In this document: positions 51,031 to 59,911 of the stretch, piece after piece
How positions within the stretch are numbered: position 1 is the first letter of the stretch
How the letters are laid out: each line of letters starts with the position of its first letter
NCBI GenBank assembly: GCA_947304355.1
Contig: CAMZAX010000007.1
Coordinates: 23,224 to 87,223 of the forward strand
Direction of reading: 5' to 3'
DNA length: 64,000 bases
From: an uncultured Selenomonadales bacterium
GTDB lineage: Bacteria; Bacillota; Negativicutes; Selenomonadales; Selenomonadaceae
The notes under the pieces: generated by a model
What the model was told of the DNA's origin: nothing
Databases searched by the model: none
What the model saw: only the letters and a program-made list of their open reading frames with translations
Program-made: the position numbers and the translations under genes

Positions 51031-52329
51031 TTGAGAGCTGAAGGTATTATGCCGATAATCGGAAACAAATTTGATCCGTTGACGGGGCTCTATAACCGCG
51101 AGACTTTTTATACGGAAGCGAAATTGCTTTTGGGGGCGCGCCACAATACGAAATACTGTATCGTCTGCATGGACATAAGCTGTTTCAAAATCATAAACGA
51201 CCTTTTCCACGCGGACACGGGCAACGTGATTTTGAAGACGGCGGCGGATTATTTCAAGGCGAAGCTCAACCCGCGCACGTCGATAAGTTGTCGCGCCGAC
51301 GCCGATCATTTCGTGCTTTGCGTGCCCGCCGAAGAACTCGACATGGAAGAAATCATAAAAGACCTCGACGAACGCATTCAAGCACTGCACATAAGCCACA
51401 ACATTTTATTTTTCGCGGGCATCTATCCCGTCGACAACATCAACCTGCCGATAGACCAAATGTGCGACCGCGCGGGCATGGCGTTGCGCAGAATCAAGGG
51501 CAGTTATCTCACGCGCTACGCCTATTACGATTCAAAAATGCGCGACCAAATGATTGAGGAGTTGCTCATAACCGGCAACCTTGAAATCGCGTTAATGGAA
51601 CATCAGTTCACGATTTTTCTTCAGCCGATTTTCGACCCGCACAGAAATACCGTCGTCAGTGCCGAAGCTCTGGTGCGCTGGTTCCACCCCGTGCACGGCA
51701 TGGTTTCGCCGGGCAAGTTCATTCCCGTCTGCGAACGCAACGGCTTTATCGTGCGCCTCGACCGTTTCGTCTGGGAGGAGACGTGCCGCCTGCAACGTAA
51801 ACGCCTGGACGCCGGCAAGCCCGTCGTGCCAATATCCGTCAACTTGTCGCGCCTGAATTTTTACAGCCTTGACCTGCCCGAATTCCTTGCCAACCTGCTG
51901 GAAAAATACAAGCTCGACCCGTGGATGTTGAAATTGGAAGTGACGGAGAGCGCGTACACCGACAATCAGTTGCAACTGCTCGATATGATTTCGACGTTCA
52001 AGGGGCTGGGCTTTTCCGTATTAATGGACGACTTCGGTTCGGGCTATTCGTCGCTGAACATGCTCAAGGACATGCCGCTCGACACGCTGAAAGTTGATAT
52101 GGCGTTCATTCGCGAACTCGAAAAATCCAAACGCGTCGCCGTCATTTTGAAATTCATCGTGGCGTTGGCGACTGAACTGGGCATGAGCGTCGTCGTCGAA
52201 GGCGTCGAAACTCAAGCGCAAGCCGATTACGTTGCAAGCCTCGGAGACGTGTCGATTCAAGGCTATTTCTTCTCGCGCCCGTTGCCGATTCCCGATTACG
52301 AAAAACTTTTGGATAAATATCTTGCTTAA
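51031..52329 (+). CDS. EAL-domain c-di-GMP phosphodiesterase with degenerate GGDEF
   Basis: This 432-residue cytoplasmic protein has an N-terminal GGDEF-like domain. It has the DxLTGLYNR opening, but the active site reads RADADHF where RGGDEF is expected, so cyclase activity should be lost; it may bind GTP as a regulator. The EAL domain from about residue 170 is complete: AEALVRW, EVTES, MDDFGSGYSSL and VVEGVET. It hydrolyses c-di-GMP and opposes the cyclase at 28995-31397. TTG 51031 is used because AAGGAGGCAGGTTAAT precedes it. Confidence 0.9.
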   Translation: MRAEGIMPIIGNKFDPLTGLYNRETFYTEAKLLLGARHNTKYCIVCMDISCFKIINDLFHADTGNVILKTAADYFKAKLNPRTSISCRADADHFVLCVPAEELDMEEIIKDLDERIQALHISHNILFFAGIYPVDNINLPIDQMCDRAGMALRRIKGSYLTRYAYYDSKMRDQMIEELLITGNLEIALMEHQFTIFLQPIFDPHRNTVVSAEALVRWFHPVHGMVSPGKFIPVCERNGFIVRLDRFVWEETCRLQRKRLDAGKPVVPISVNLSRLNFYSLDLPEFLANLLEKYKLDPWMLKLEVTESAYTDNQLQLLDMISTFKGLGFSVLMDDFGSGYSSLNMLKDMPLDTLKVDMAFIRELEKSKRVAVILKFIVALATELGMSVVVEGVETQAQADYVASLGDVSIQGYFFSRPLPIPDYEKLLDKYLA

Positions 52330-52346
52330 TCGAAGGAGGAATTTTA

Positions 52347-53063
52347 ATGCCGTCATTCAAAAAAGAAACCGTCGGCGCGGCAACCGTTTGGACGTTGCGC
52401 AACACCAAGGGCAACGAACTCAAAGTCACAAATGCGGGCGCGCGGCTCGTGTCCATGCGTTTCCGCGATAAAAGTTTCACCAATCGTTTCCTGCTCAAAG
52501 ACGACGCGGCGGCGGGCATTGTCTTCGTCGACGGCGGCACGGACTTCGCCAACATCATCTGGCAGGCGGAAGAAACCATCGAAGGCTTGAAACTGTCCGC
52601 GCAGGTCGGCGGCAAATCGGCAACGATAACCTACAGCGTCTCCAATGACAACGAAATCAGCATCAAGTACGAGGCGACGGGCGTTGACGACATTTCGACG
52701 CAGGTTGTCTTCAGTGCGGAGGCTCTGCCCGATGCTCACGTTCGCGCTTGCCAAAAGGACGCCGATTGGGAAAAAATCGCCGACGCGAAAACTTACCCCG
52801 TCACTCAGGCTGCCGAAGTCGAAATGGAATTGGGCATGTTCGGCTACGACCCCGGTTGCCCGATTGACTATCTTGACGCGGGCTTGAAAAACGCGGCGAA
52901 CATCCGCACGGGCGATTGGAGCGTCGAAGTTATCGTTTACGCCACGCAGGACGCGATTCACGCGCAAGCAGTCGACGGCGGCTTTGCCTTCAAGACAAGC
53001 GGCTCAAAGGCGGCGGACGGCAAAATCTGCGGGCAGACAGTTTACATGATTAAAAGCAGGTGA
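52347..53063 (+). CDS. Aldose 1-epimerase-like (galactose mutarotase superfamily) protein
   Basis: This 238-residue protein opens like a mutarotase ([21 protein letters not shown]). The C-terminal half lacks the usual catalytic His-Glu pattern that I would expect in GalM. Family members normally have about 300-340 residues, so this is short. It could be a sugar-binding or non-catalytic form. The ribosome site CGAAGGAGGAATTTTA is strong. It is followed 4 bp later by sucC. Confidence 0.55.
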   Translation: MPSFKKETVGAATVWTLRNTKGNELKVTNAGARLVSMRFRDKSFTNRFLLKDDAAAGIVFVDGGTDFANIIWQAEETIEGLKLSAQVGGKSATITYSVSNDNEISIKYEATGVDDISTQVVFSAEALPDAHVRACQKDADWEKIADAKTYPVTQAAEVEMELGMFGYDPGCPIDYLDAGLKNAANIRTGDWSVEVIVYATQDAIHAQAVDGGFAFKTSGSKAADGKICGQTVYMIKSR

Positions 53064-53067
53064 TACT

Positions 53068-54252
53068 TTGAACATCCATGAATATCAAAGCAAAGCGATT
53101 CTGCGCGGCTACGGCGTCAACGTGCCTGACGGCGGCGCGGCGTTCACTGTCGAAGAGGCAGTCAAACAGGCTCAAAAACTCGGCGCGGACGTGACGGTCG
53201 TCAAAGCGCAAATTCACGCGGGCGGTCGCGGCAAAGCAGGCGGCGTCAAACTCGCGCACAATCTCCAAGAAGTCCGTCAATATGCCGAAGAACTTTTGGG
53301 CAAGACGCTCGTCACTCATCAGACCGGACCCGACGGCAAAGTCGTTCGTCGCCTGCTGATTGAGGCGGGCTCCAACATCAAAAAAGAATATTACCTCAGC
53401 TTCGTCGTCGACAGGCAGACGGCTCGCGTCGTCATGATGGGCTCGGAGGAAGGCGGCGTCGAAATCGAAAAGGTTGCTGCCGAATCGCCCGAAAAAATCG
53501 TCAAGGAATACATTGACCCCGCTATCGGGCTCGCGCCCTTCCAGGCAACGCGCATGGCTTACAAAATGCATTTCCCGCCGGAAGTCATCCGCAAGGTTAC
53601 CAAGCTCATGATTAACTTGCACCGCGCCTTCGTGAAAAAAGATTGCTCGCTTGCCGAAATTAATCCGTTGGTCGTCACGGCGGAGAACGACGTTATCGCG
53701 CTCGACGCCAAGCTGAATTTCGACGACAGCGCGCTTTATCGCCACCCCGACGTTGAATCGTTGCGCGACGAAACCGAAGAAGACCCCAAAGAACTTCACG
53801 CGGCGAAACTCGGCTTGAATTACGTCAACCTCGGCGGCGACGTGGCTTGCATGGTAAACGGCGCGGGGCTTGCAATGGCGACCGTCGACATCCTCAAACA
53901 TTTCGGCGGCGAACCCGCGAACTTCCTTGACGTGGGCGGCGACTCTACGCCCGAAAAAATTGCCGAAGCGTTCAAAATCATGCTTGAGGGCGGACAGTCC
54001 AAAGGCATTTTCGTCAACATCTTCGGCGGCATAAACAAATGCGATCTCGTCGCGCAAGGCATCGTCGACGCGGCGAAAATCATTTCCGCTGACGGCAAGT
54101 CGTTGCCCGTGCCCGTCGTCGTGCGCTTGGAAGGCACCAACGTCGAACGCGGCAGAGAAATCCTCAAAGAATCGCCCATTGCCAACGTCATTATGGCTGA
54201 AACCATGGAGGGCGGCGCGGAAGAAATTGTTCGCCTTGTCAAGTCCGCTTGA
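53068..54252 (+). CDS. sucC: Succinate-CoA ligase (ADP-forming) beta subunit
   Basis: This 394-residue ATP-grasp subunit opens [19 protein letters not shown], with [20 protein letters not shown] and [12 protein letters not shown] blocks of SucC. It joins succinate to CoA with ATP or runs in reverse, together with SucD. TTG start with AGGTGATACT. The alpha-subunit gene is not adjacent: the next genes form a toxin-antitoxin pair. Confidence 0.95.
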   Translation: MNIHEYQSKAILRGYGVNVPDGGAAFTVEEAVKQAQKLGADVTVVKAQIHAGGRGKAGGVKLAHNLQEVRQYAEELLGKTLVTHQTGPDGKVVRRLLIEAGSNIKKEYYLSFVVDRQTARVVMMGSEEGGVEIEKVAAESPEKIVKEYIDPAIGLAPFQATRMAYKMHFPPEVIRKVTKLMINLHRAFVKKDCSLAEINPLVVTAENDVIALDAKLNFDDSALYRHPDVESLRDETEEDPKELHAAKLGLNYVNLGGDVACMVNGAGLAMATVDILKHFGGEPANFLDVGGDSTPEKIAEAFKIMLEGGQSKGIFVNIFGGINKCDLVAQGIVDAAKIISADGKSLPVPVVVRLEGTNVERGREILKESPIANVIMAETMEGGAEEIVRLVKSA

Positions 54253-54267
54253 TTCGAGGTGATTCAT

Positions 54268-54513
54268 ATGGCTGAAGTACAGACGCTTGACCCTTACGAA
54301 GTCGACGAAAGCAAACCGATAACCATTGCGCCGCGCGAGTTGTTCTTTTTCAAAAAGGAAATCGAAACTCAAATCGCTAACGGCGAAGGCTTAAACCTTT
54401 TGAAGGCTCTGCACAACGCTCGTTATTGTGCGGAAATCGACAGACGTTTTGAGCGTGTCGAAGCCGGTCATTGGACGGAGCACGAACTCATTGAGTCGAA
54501 TGCCAATGAATAA
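54268..54513 (+). CDS. Antitoxin of a YoeB-type toxin-antitoxin pair
   Basis: This 81-residue acidic protein is AEVQTLDPYEVDESKPITIA at its start and has a helical C-terminus typical of toxin-binding tails (IDRRFERVEAGHWTEHELIE). It overlaps the toxin gene start, the normal order for antitoxin then toxin. It does not show a clear Phd/YefM N-terminal motif, so its DNA-binding class is uncertain. ATG 54268 is chosen because GATTCGAGGTGATTCAT precedes it. Confidence 0.75.
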   Translation: MAEVQTLDPYEVDESKPITIAPRELFFFKKEIETQIANGEGLNLLKALHNARYCAEIDRRFERVEAGHWTEHELIESNANE

Positions 54514-54763
54514 GCGTTGGGACGACAAAGCTTGGGACGAGTACGTTGATTGGTACAAAGAAGACAGCAAAACTTTCGACAAAATCAACGCTCTTATTAA
54601 AGACATTGAGCGCAACGGTGTTAATCGAGGTCTTGGCAAGCCCGAAAAACTTCGCTGGCGTGACGGTTGGTCGCGGCGCATTGACAACACAAATCGGCTT
54701 GTCTACAAAATCGATGAGCACGGCTACCTGTACATCATTTCTTGCAAGGGGCATTACGAATAA
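54500..54763 (+). CDS. yoeB: YoeB-type mRNA-interferase toxin
   Basis: This 87-residue protein has the full RelE/YoeB pattern: WDDKAWDEYVDWYKEDSKT, KINALIKDI, GKPEKLRW, GWSRRIDNTNRLVYKI and the C-terminal ISCKGHYE with catalytic His-Tyr. YoeB cuts mRNA in the ribosomal A site. Starts at ATG 54500 or 54506 are both possible; both overlap the antitoxin stop. The terminator downstream (54783) closes the sucC-antitoxin-toxin run. Confidence 0.9.
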   Translation: MPMNKRWDDKAWDEYVDWYKEDSKTFDKINALIKDIERNGVNRGLGKPEKLRWRDGWSRRIDNTNRLVYKIDEHGYLYIISCKGHYE

Positions 54764-54782
54764 TTTTGGCAGGAAAATCGTT

Positions 54783-54814
54783 ATCCTTCCCGAAAAGTTG
54801 CGGGGAGGATTTTT
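54783..54814 (+). terminator. Terminator after the toxin gene
   Basis: ATCCTTCCCG (54783-54792) pairs with CGGGGAGGAT (54801-54810), followed by TTTTC. Confidence 0.85.
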
Positions 54815-54837
54815 CTTTTGGAACGAGGCGAATCGAT

Positions 54838-55860
54838 TTGAGACTGACGCAAGACGCGGCTTTGAAACTTTTCACGGACGGCGACCTGTTGGCACTCGGC
54901 AAGCGCGCCGACGCAATACGCAAAAAACTTTTCGGCGACGTCGTGACTTTCATCATCGACCGCAACATAAACTATACCAATGTCTGCCAAAACGAATGCA
55001 AGTTCTGCGCGTTCTTCCGCCGAAAAAATCAACGCGGCGCGTATCTTCTGACGCACGAAGAAATTTTGCGCAAAGTTCAAGAGACCGTCGACGCGGGCGG
55101 CACGCAACTGATGATTCAAGGCGGCTTGCATCCTGACTTGCCGCTTGCCTACTACGAAGACATGTTGCGCCTTATCAAAAAAAATTTCGACATAACGATT
55201 CACTCGTTCACCGCGACCGAAATTCAACACTTCGCACGCCGCGCAGGTTTGTCAATCGTCGACACGCTCAAGCGTCTGCAGGCGGCGGGACTCGACAGCT
55301 TGCCCGGCGGCGGCGCGGAAATTCTCGTCGACGAAATCCGACAACGCATAAGCCCGAAAAAAATCATGACCGACGATTGGCTTTCCGTCATGCGGGCGGC
55401 TCATTCTATCGGCATGAAGTCAACCGCGACTATGGTTATCGGATTCGGCGAAACGCTTGCCCAACGCCTCGAACACATGAAAAAAATCCGCGACCTGCAA
55501 GACGAAACCGGCGGCTTCCGCGCGTTCATAACGTGGACGTATCAGCCGCTCAACACCGCGCTCGGCGGCGAAAAAGTTTCCGCGCAAGACTACATGCGCA
55601 CGCTCGCAATGACGCGCATTTTCATGGACAACGTCGCGCATATCCAAGGCTCGTGGGTCACGCAGGGCGAACGTATCGGGCAACTGACGCTTGCTTTCGG
55701 CGCGGACGACCTCGGCTCAATCATGCTGGAGGAAAACGTCGTGCGTGCGGCGGGCACTGCCTTCGATATGTCGACGCGCAAAATGATTGACTTGATTCGC
55801 TCGGCGGGACGAATCCCCGCGCAACGCAACACGACTTACGAAGTGCTGAAAACTTTTTAA
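54838..55860 (+). CDS. mqnC: Cyclic dehypoxanthinyl futalosine synthase (radical SAM)
   Basis: This 340-residue radical SAM enzyme of the futalosine menaquinone pathway has the cluster motif NVCQNECKFCAF (CxxxCxxC). Blocks match the MqnC/MqnE/CofH group, including GGTQLMIQGGLHPDLP and SLPGGGAEIL. The start is TTG 54838, after GAACGAGGCGAATCGA. MqnC is favoured over CofH because of the QGGLHP and SLPGGGAE pattern, but the two subfamilies are close. No other mqn gene is in the window. Confidence 0.85.
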   Translation: MRLTQDAALKLFTDGDLLALGKRADAIRKKLFGDVVTFIIDRNINYTNVCQNECKFCAFFRRKNQRGAYLLTHEEILRKVQETVDAGGTQLMIQGGLHPDLPLAYYEDMLRLIKKNFDITIHSFTATEIQHFARRAGLSIVDTLKRLQAAGLDSLPGGGAEILVDEIRQRISPKKIMTDDWLSVMRAAHSIGMKSTATMVIGFGETLAQRLEHMKKIRDLQDETGGFRAFITWTYQPLNTALGGEKVSAQDYMRTLAMTRIFMDNVAHIQGSWVTQGERIGQLTLAFGADDLGSIMLEENVVRAAGTAFDMSTRKMIDLIRSAGRIPAQRNTTYEVLKTF

Positions 55861-55871
55861 GGAGAACGATT

Positions 55872-57860
55872 ATGAACAACATTGACAGCAAGTGCATCAA
55901 CGCAATCCGCGTTTTGTCGGCGGACGCAATCCAAAAGGCGAAGTCGGGACATCCCGGCATGGCACTCGGTGCCGCGCCGATTGCTTACGAATTGTGGGCG
56001 CACCACATGAATCACAACCCGAAAGACCCGCAGTGGGCTAATCGCGACCGCTTCATTTTGTCGGCGGGTCACGGCTCGGCAATGCTTTACTCAATGCTTC
56101 ACTTTTTCGGCTACGGGCTCACGCTCGACGACATGAAAAACTTTCGGCAACTCGGCTCGTTGACGCCGGGACACCCCGAATACGGACACACTGCAGGCGT
56201 TGAGGCGACGACCGGGCCGCTCGGTTCGGGAATCGGCATGGGCGTCGGCATGGCAATGGCGGAGGCTCACCTTGCCGCGAAATTCAACAAGCCCGATTAT
56301 AAAATCGTCGACCATTACACGTTCGTGCTGTGCGGCGACGGTTGTTTAATGGAGGGCATTTCCTCGGAGGCGTTGTCGTTGGCGGGCACGCTCGGTCTCG
56401 GCAAGCTGATTGTCCTTTACGACAGCAACCGAATCACAATCGAAGGCTCGACCGATATTGCGTTTACGGAGAACGTTCAACAACGCGTCGCGGCGTTCGG
56501 CTTCCAAACGCTCACGGTTGAAGACGGCAACGACCTTGAATCACTCGGCGCGGCAATCGCGGCGGCGAAGGCTGACACAACTCACCCGTCGTTCATAACC
56601 GTGAAAACGCACATCGGCTTCGGCTCGCTCAAGCAAGATTCGGCGTCCAGTCACGGCGAACCGCTCGGCGTCGAAAACGTAATCGCGCTCAAAAAAAATC
56701 TCGGCTGGGACAAGCCCGAAGAAACTTTCCACATCCCCGCCGACGTTTATGAACATTACAACGCGCTCGCCGACAAAGCCGCGCAGGCTCAAGATCAATG
56801 GCAAAAACTTTTCGACGACTACGCCGCACAGTTCCCCGAAGACAAAAAACTTTGGGACTCATATCACACGCCGCTTGACGCCGAAAAACTTTTGCACGAC
56901 GAAAATTTTTGGCGCGTCGACGACAAGCCGCAAGCTACCCGCGCAAGTTCCGGCGTCATGATTAACCGCTTGAAAGACCTCATGCCGAATTTAATCGGCG
57001 GCAGTGCCGACCTTGGTCCGTCGAACAAGACGCTCATGAAGGACGCGGGCGACTTCGGCAAAGACAACTACGGCGGGCGGAATTTGCATTTCGGTATCCG
57101 CGAAATGGCGATGGCGGCGATAACCAACGGGCTGATTCTGCACGGCGGGCTTCGGGCGTATTGCGCGACGTTCTTTGTTTTCGTCGATTACATGAAACCG
57201 ATGATGCGGCTTGCGTCGCTTATGAAAATCCCCGCAACTTACGTTTTCACGCACGATTCGATTGGCGTCGGCGAAGACGGACCCACGCACGAGCCGATTG
57301 AACAACTTGCCATGCTGCGCGCGCAACCGAACTTGAACGTCTTCCGCGCGGCGGACGCGACCGAAACGGCGGCGGGTTGGTATCTTGCGGCGACCGCCAA
57401 GGATACTCCGACCGCGCTGATTTTGACGCGACAAAACCTTCCGACAATCACGGGCTCCGGCAAAGACGCGCTCAAAGGCGGCTACGTCATTTCCGAGGCG
57501 GCGGGCACCTGCGCGGGCATTTTGATAGCGACGGGCTCCGAAGTGTCGACGGCTCTTGACGCTCAAGCCGCCCTTGCCGCAGAAAAGATTTTCGTGCGCG
57601 TCGTGTCCATGCCCTGCCAAGAAATTTTCGACAGGCAAAGCGACGCCTACAAAGAATCCGTCCTGCCCAAAGCGATTCGCGCGCGCGTGGCAGTCGAGGC
57701 GGCAAGCGACTTCGGCTGGCAAAAATATATCGGGCTTGACGGCGCAACCGTCACCATGCACGGCTTCGGCGCGTCGGCTCCCGCAGGCGTCTTGTTCAAA
57801 AAATTCGGCTTCACCGCCGAAAACGTCGCCGCCGTCATGAAGTCCGTCATTCAAAAGTAA
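55872..57860 (+). CDS. tkt: Transketolase
   Basis: This 662-residue thiamine-diphosphate enzyme has KSGHPGMALGAAPIAYELW, the TPP motif CGDGCLMEGISSEALSLAGT (GDG...), the family motif EDGPTHEPIEQLAMLRA and a C-terminal domain. It moves two-carbon units in the pentose-phosphate pathway. Full length. It lies 12 bp after mqnC with ribosome site TAAGGAGAACGATT. Confidence 0.97.
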   Translation: MNNIDSKCINAIRVLSADAIQKAKSGHPGMALGAAPIAYELWAHHMNHNPKDPQWANRDRFILSAGHGSAMLYSMLHFFGYGLTLDDMKNFRQLGSLTPGHPEYGHTAGVEATTGPLGSGIGMGVGMAMAEAHLAAKFNKPDYKIVDHYTFVLCGDGCLMEGISSEALSLAGTLGLGKLIVLYDSNRITIEGSTDIAFTENVQQRVAAFGFQTLTVEDGNDLESLGAAIAAAKADTTHPSFITVKTHIGFGSLKQDSASSHGEPLGVENVIALKKNLGWDKPEETFHIPADVYEHYNALADKAAQAQDQWQKLFDDYAAQFPEDKKLWDSYHTPLDAEKLLHDENFWRVDDKPQATRASSGVMINRLKDLMPNLIGGSADLGPSNKTLMKDAGDFGKDNYGGRNLHFGIREMAMAAITNGLILHGGLRAYCATFFVFVDYMKPMMRLASLMKIPATYVFTHDSIGVGEDGPTHEPIEQLAMLRAQPNLNVFRAADATETAAGWYLAATAKDTPTALILTRQNLPTITGSGKDALKGGYVISEAAGTCAGILIATGSEVSTALDAQAALAAEKIFVRVVSMPCQEIFDRQSDAYKESVLPKAIRARVAVEAASDFGWQKYIGLDGATVTMHGFGASAPAGVLFKKFGFTAENVAAVMKSVIQK

Positions 57861-57899
57861 CACCGGTGCTCCTTTAAAATTTTATGCGGAGGTGACGCG

Positions 57900-58964
57900 G
57901 TGGACGACAACGACAAGAAACCTTGCGACTTGCAAAAAAATCTGCAACAGATGTTGCGCACGACCAAGCAATCCGACCTGGAACGCGCCCTGCAACGCAT
58001 GATGCAGACGACCAAATCAACCGACTTGCGCAACGCCTTCGAGAAGATGATTAACGTGACGCGCTCGTTCGACCAAGAAGTTGAGGCGCGGCAAAAGGAA
58101 CAGGAGCAGAACATCGCCGACGCCTTCCAGAAAATGATTCGGCTGTCGCGTTCGCTTGAAGTTGACAACGAAGAACAACTCGCCCGCGAAGAGGCACGCG
58201 CCAAGCCGAACGAAAAGAAAATCGACAAGGTCAAGAAAAAAGTCCCGCGCAGAATTCGGAGCTTCCCCGCCGCCTTCAAGCGCAACCCGAAAGCCGTCAT
58301 AAAATATTTTCTCGGTCTGGTAATGGGGCGCGTGTTGGCGATTGTGCTGTATGTTTTAATGGCGTTCATACCCGCGTTGCCGATACCCGACGCCGTCGCG
58401 AACATGAGCAAGCCGCCCGCGTTCCTGGGCACGGCGTTCAGCTCAATGCGCGGCTTCGTCACCGACTTCAACCCGCAAATGATAATCGCGACGGTAACGA
58501 ACATCCCGACCGACATCAATAAGCTGATTCAGAAAATCGGCGAGTTCTTCACGTTTTACGCGAAACGGGCGGCGGCGTTCGTTGTTCGGGCAGTGCGGCA
58601 CCCGCGCCTTGCCTTCGACGATACGCGCAAGTACGTCCGCAGCAAAGCCCCCATGTTCATTCGTTTGGCGCGCGGCGCGGTAAGCGTGGCGTTTTCGTTC
58701 CTGCTGATAAAGCTTGCAATGATTTTCCTGTTGCCGCTGTTCGGCGGTATCGCGCTGACGGTTCTCGGCATAAAAGTTTCGATAATCCTGTTCGTCATTG
58801 CGCGCATGATTGCGGACAAAGTCGGCGAACTTATCGGCAAATATATTTTCAACGGCGGCTTGAAACTGTTCAGCATAGCGAAGACGATTCAGGAATCGCA
58901 AGTCGTGAAAGCAATCGGCGACTACCTCAAAGAGTGGCTCAATCAAGCGACCAATAAAAAATGA
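57900..58964 (+). CDS. Membrane protein with N-terminal 16-residue repeats, function unknown
   Basis: This is a 354-residue protein. Residues 11-90 contain four copies of a motif like [LF][QE]xMxxxT[KR]S, starting near 15, 31, 47 and 76; the first three are 16 residues apart and probably form a coiled coil. A basic stretch (near 100-125) is followed by a membrane segment (YFLGLVMGRVLAIVLYVLMAF) and two further hydrophobic helices (SFLLIKLAMIFLLPLFGGIA and VLGIKVSIILFVIARMI). It could be a scaffold at the membrane. GTG start, ribosome site GCGGAGGTGACGCG. No family recognised. Confidence 0.6.
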   Translation: MDDNDKKPCDLQKNLQQMLRTTKQSDLERALQRMMQTTKSTDLRNAFEKMINVTRSFDQEVEARQKEQEQNIADAFQKMIRLSRSLEVDNEEQLAREEARAKPNEKKIDKVKKKVPRRIRSFPAAFKRNPKAVIKYFLGLVMGRVLAIVLYVLMAFIPALPIPDAVANMSKPPAFLGTAFSSMRGFVTDFNPQMIIATVTNIPTDINKLIQKIGEFFTFYAKRAAAFVVRAVRHPRLAFDDTRKYVRSKAPMFIRLARGAVSVAFSFLLIKLAMIFLLPLFGGIALTVLGIKVSIILFVIARMIADKVGELIGKYIFNGGLKLFSIAKTIQESQVVKAIGDYLKEWLNQATNKK

Positions 58965-58992
58965 CGCGGCTCAATGACCGCGCCAATTTTTT

Positions 58993-59283
58993 TTACAACT
59001 CCCGCAAGTAGCCGCTGACCATCATGAAACTGACCGTCAAGAACAGCAGACAACCGCAGACGAAGATTACCCAGTCCGGTTTCATGCGCCAAATCAGTTC
59101 GCCGCTCAAATACTCCAACGGCAACTTCGACGCCTTCTGCGCGACGGGCAAATACATCAACGCGCCGAGCAACGCGCCGAAAAAAATTATTCCGACCATG
59201 CCGACGATAACATCAACGGGCGGCAACGCGAAGACGCCTTCAAACGCATCGCCGACCGACGAGCCGACCTCTGCAAAATCCAT
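58993..59283 (-). CDS. Small membrane protein, 96 aa
   Basis: Two or three hydrophobic helices (VDVIVGMVGIIFFGALLGAL and WVIFVCGCLLFLTVSFMMVS) flank a short loop. It starts four bases after nrdG and is presumably cotranscribed. There is only a weak ribosome site. Function unknown; the nrdG neighbour gives no clear hint. Confidence 0.6.
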   Translation of the reverse strand: MDFAEVGSSVGDAFEGVFALPPVDVIVGMVGIIFFGALLGALMYLPVAQKASKLPLEYLSGELIWRMKPDWVIFVCGCLLFLTVSFMMVSGYLREL

Positions 59284-59287
59284 TGGC

Positions 59288-59782
59288 TTAACCCCCGATT
59301 TCAGACCACAGCACGATTTTATTTTGCACGCGAGTTTTATTCAAGTCAATGACACGTTGATTGCGCGAGCCGCGAAATTGCAAATCCAAATCGCGCAGAC
59401 TCTCGACGAACGCGCCGTCAATCAGCACGTCGACATTTTCAATCAGCGGCGCGGCGTCAAGCGGCAAGTCCTCAAAAGTGTAGCCCGTGTAGCACCAAAC
59501 GTTTAAGCCGAGACTTTTTGCGGCGCGAGCAAGTTCATTAGCCGCTTCGACCTGCAAAAGCGGTTCGCCGCCCGTCAACGTGATTCCGTCCAAGAGCGGA
59601 TTTTTTTTTATCGCGGAGACAATCTCGTCCGTGTCAATCAATCGTCCGCCGTCAAGCGCGTGCGTTGCGGGATTGTGACAGCCCGCGCAGTTTCGCAGAC
59701 AGCCCTGCATAAAAACAGCGAAACGAATCCCGTCGCCGTCAACGTAGCTTTCGGGCACCAAACCCGCGATTCTGATTTGCAA
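59288..59782 (-). CDS. nrdG: Anaerobic ribonucleotide reductase activating protein (radical SAM)
   Basis: This 164-residue protein has the radical SAM motif GCLRNCAGCHNPATH (CxxxCxxC) and the GG block LTGGEPLLQ. It installs the glycyl radical on NrdD. The TTG at 59782 is taken as start because GCGGAGGTTGATTGCA precedes it; a longer frame begins earlier without a ribosome site. nrdD is not in the window. Confidence 0.9.
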   Translation of the reverse strand: MQIRIAGLVPESYVDGDGIRFAVFMQGCLRNCAGCHNPATHALDGGRLIDTDEIVSAIKKNPLLDGITLTGGEPLLQVEAANELARAAKSLGLNVWCYTGYTFEDLPLDAAPLIENVDVLIDGAFVESLRDLDLQFRGSRNQRVIDLNKTRVQNKIVLWSEIGG

Positions 59783-59817
59783 TGCAATCAACCTCCGCCG
59801 CCGATTATAATGATTAA

Positions 59818-59847
59818 AGGGACAAGGGACAAGGGACAAGGGACAAG
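59818..59847 (+). repeat. Heptanucleotide tandem repeat upstream of asd
   Basis: Four copies of AGGGACA followed by AG and a run of eight T. It lies in the divergent gap between nrdG and asd. Confidence 0.9.
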
Positions 59848-59911
59848 TTTTTTTTCTTTACATTGCGTCGCGAATTAGCTATCATAGCGCGCAGAAACGG
59901 AGGCTGGTTAA

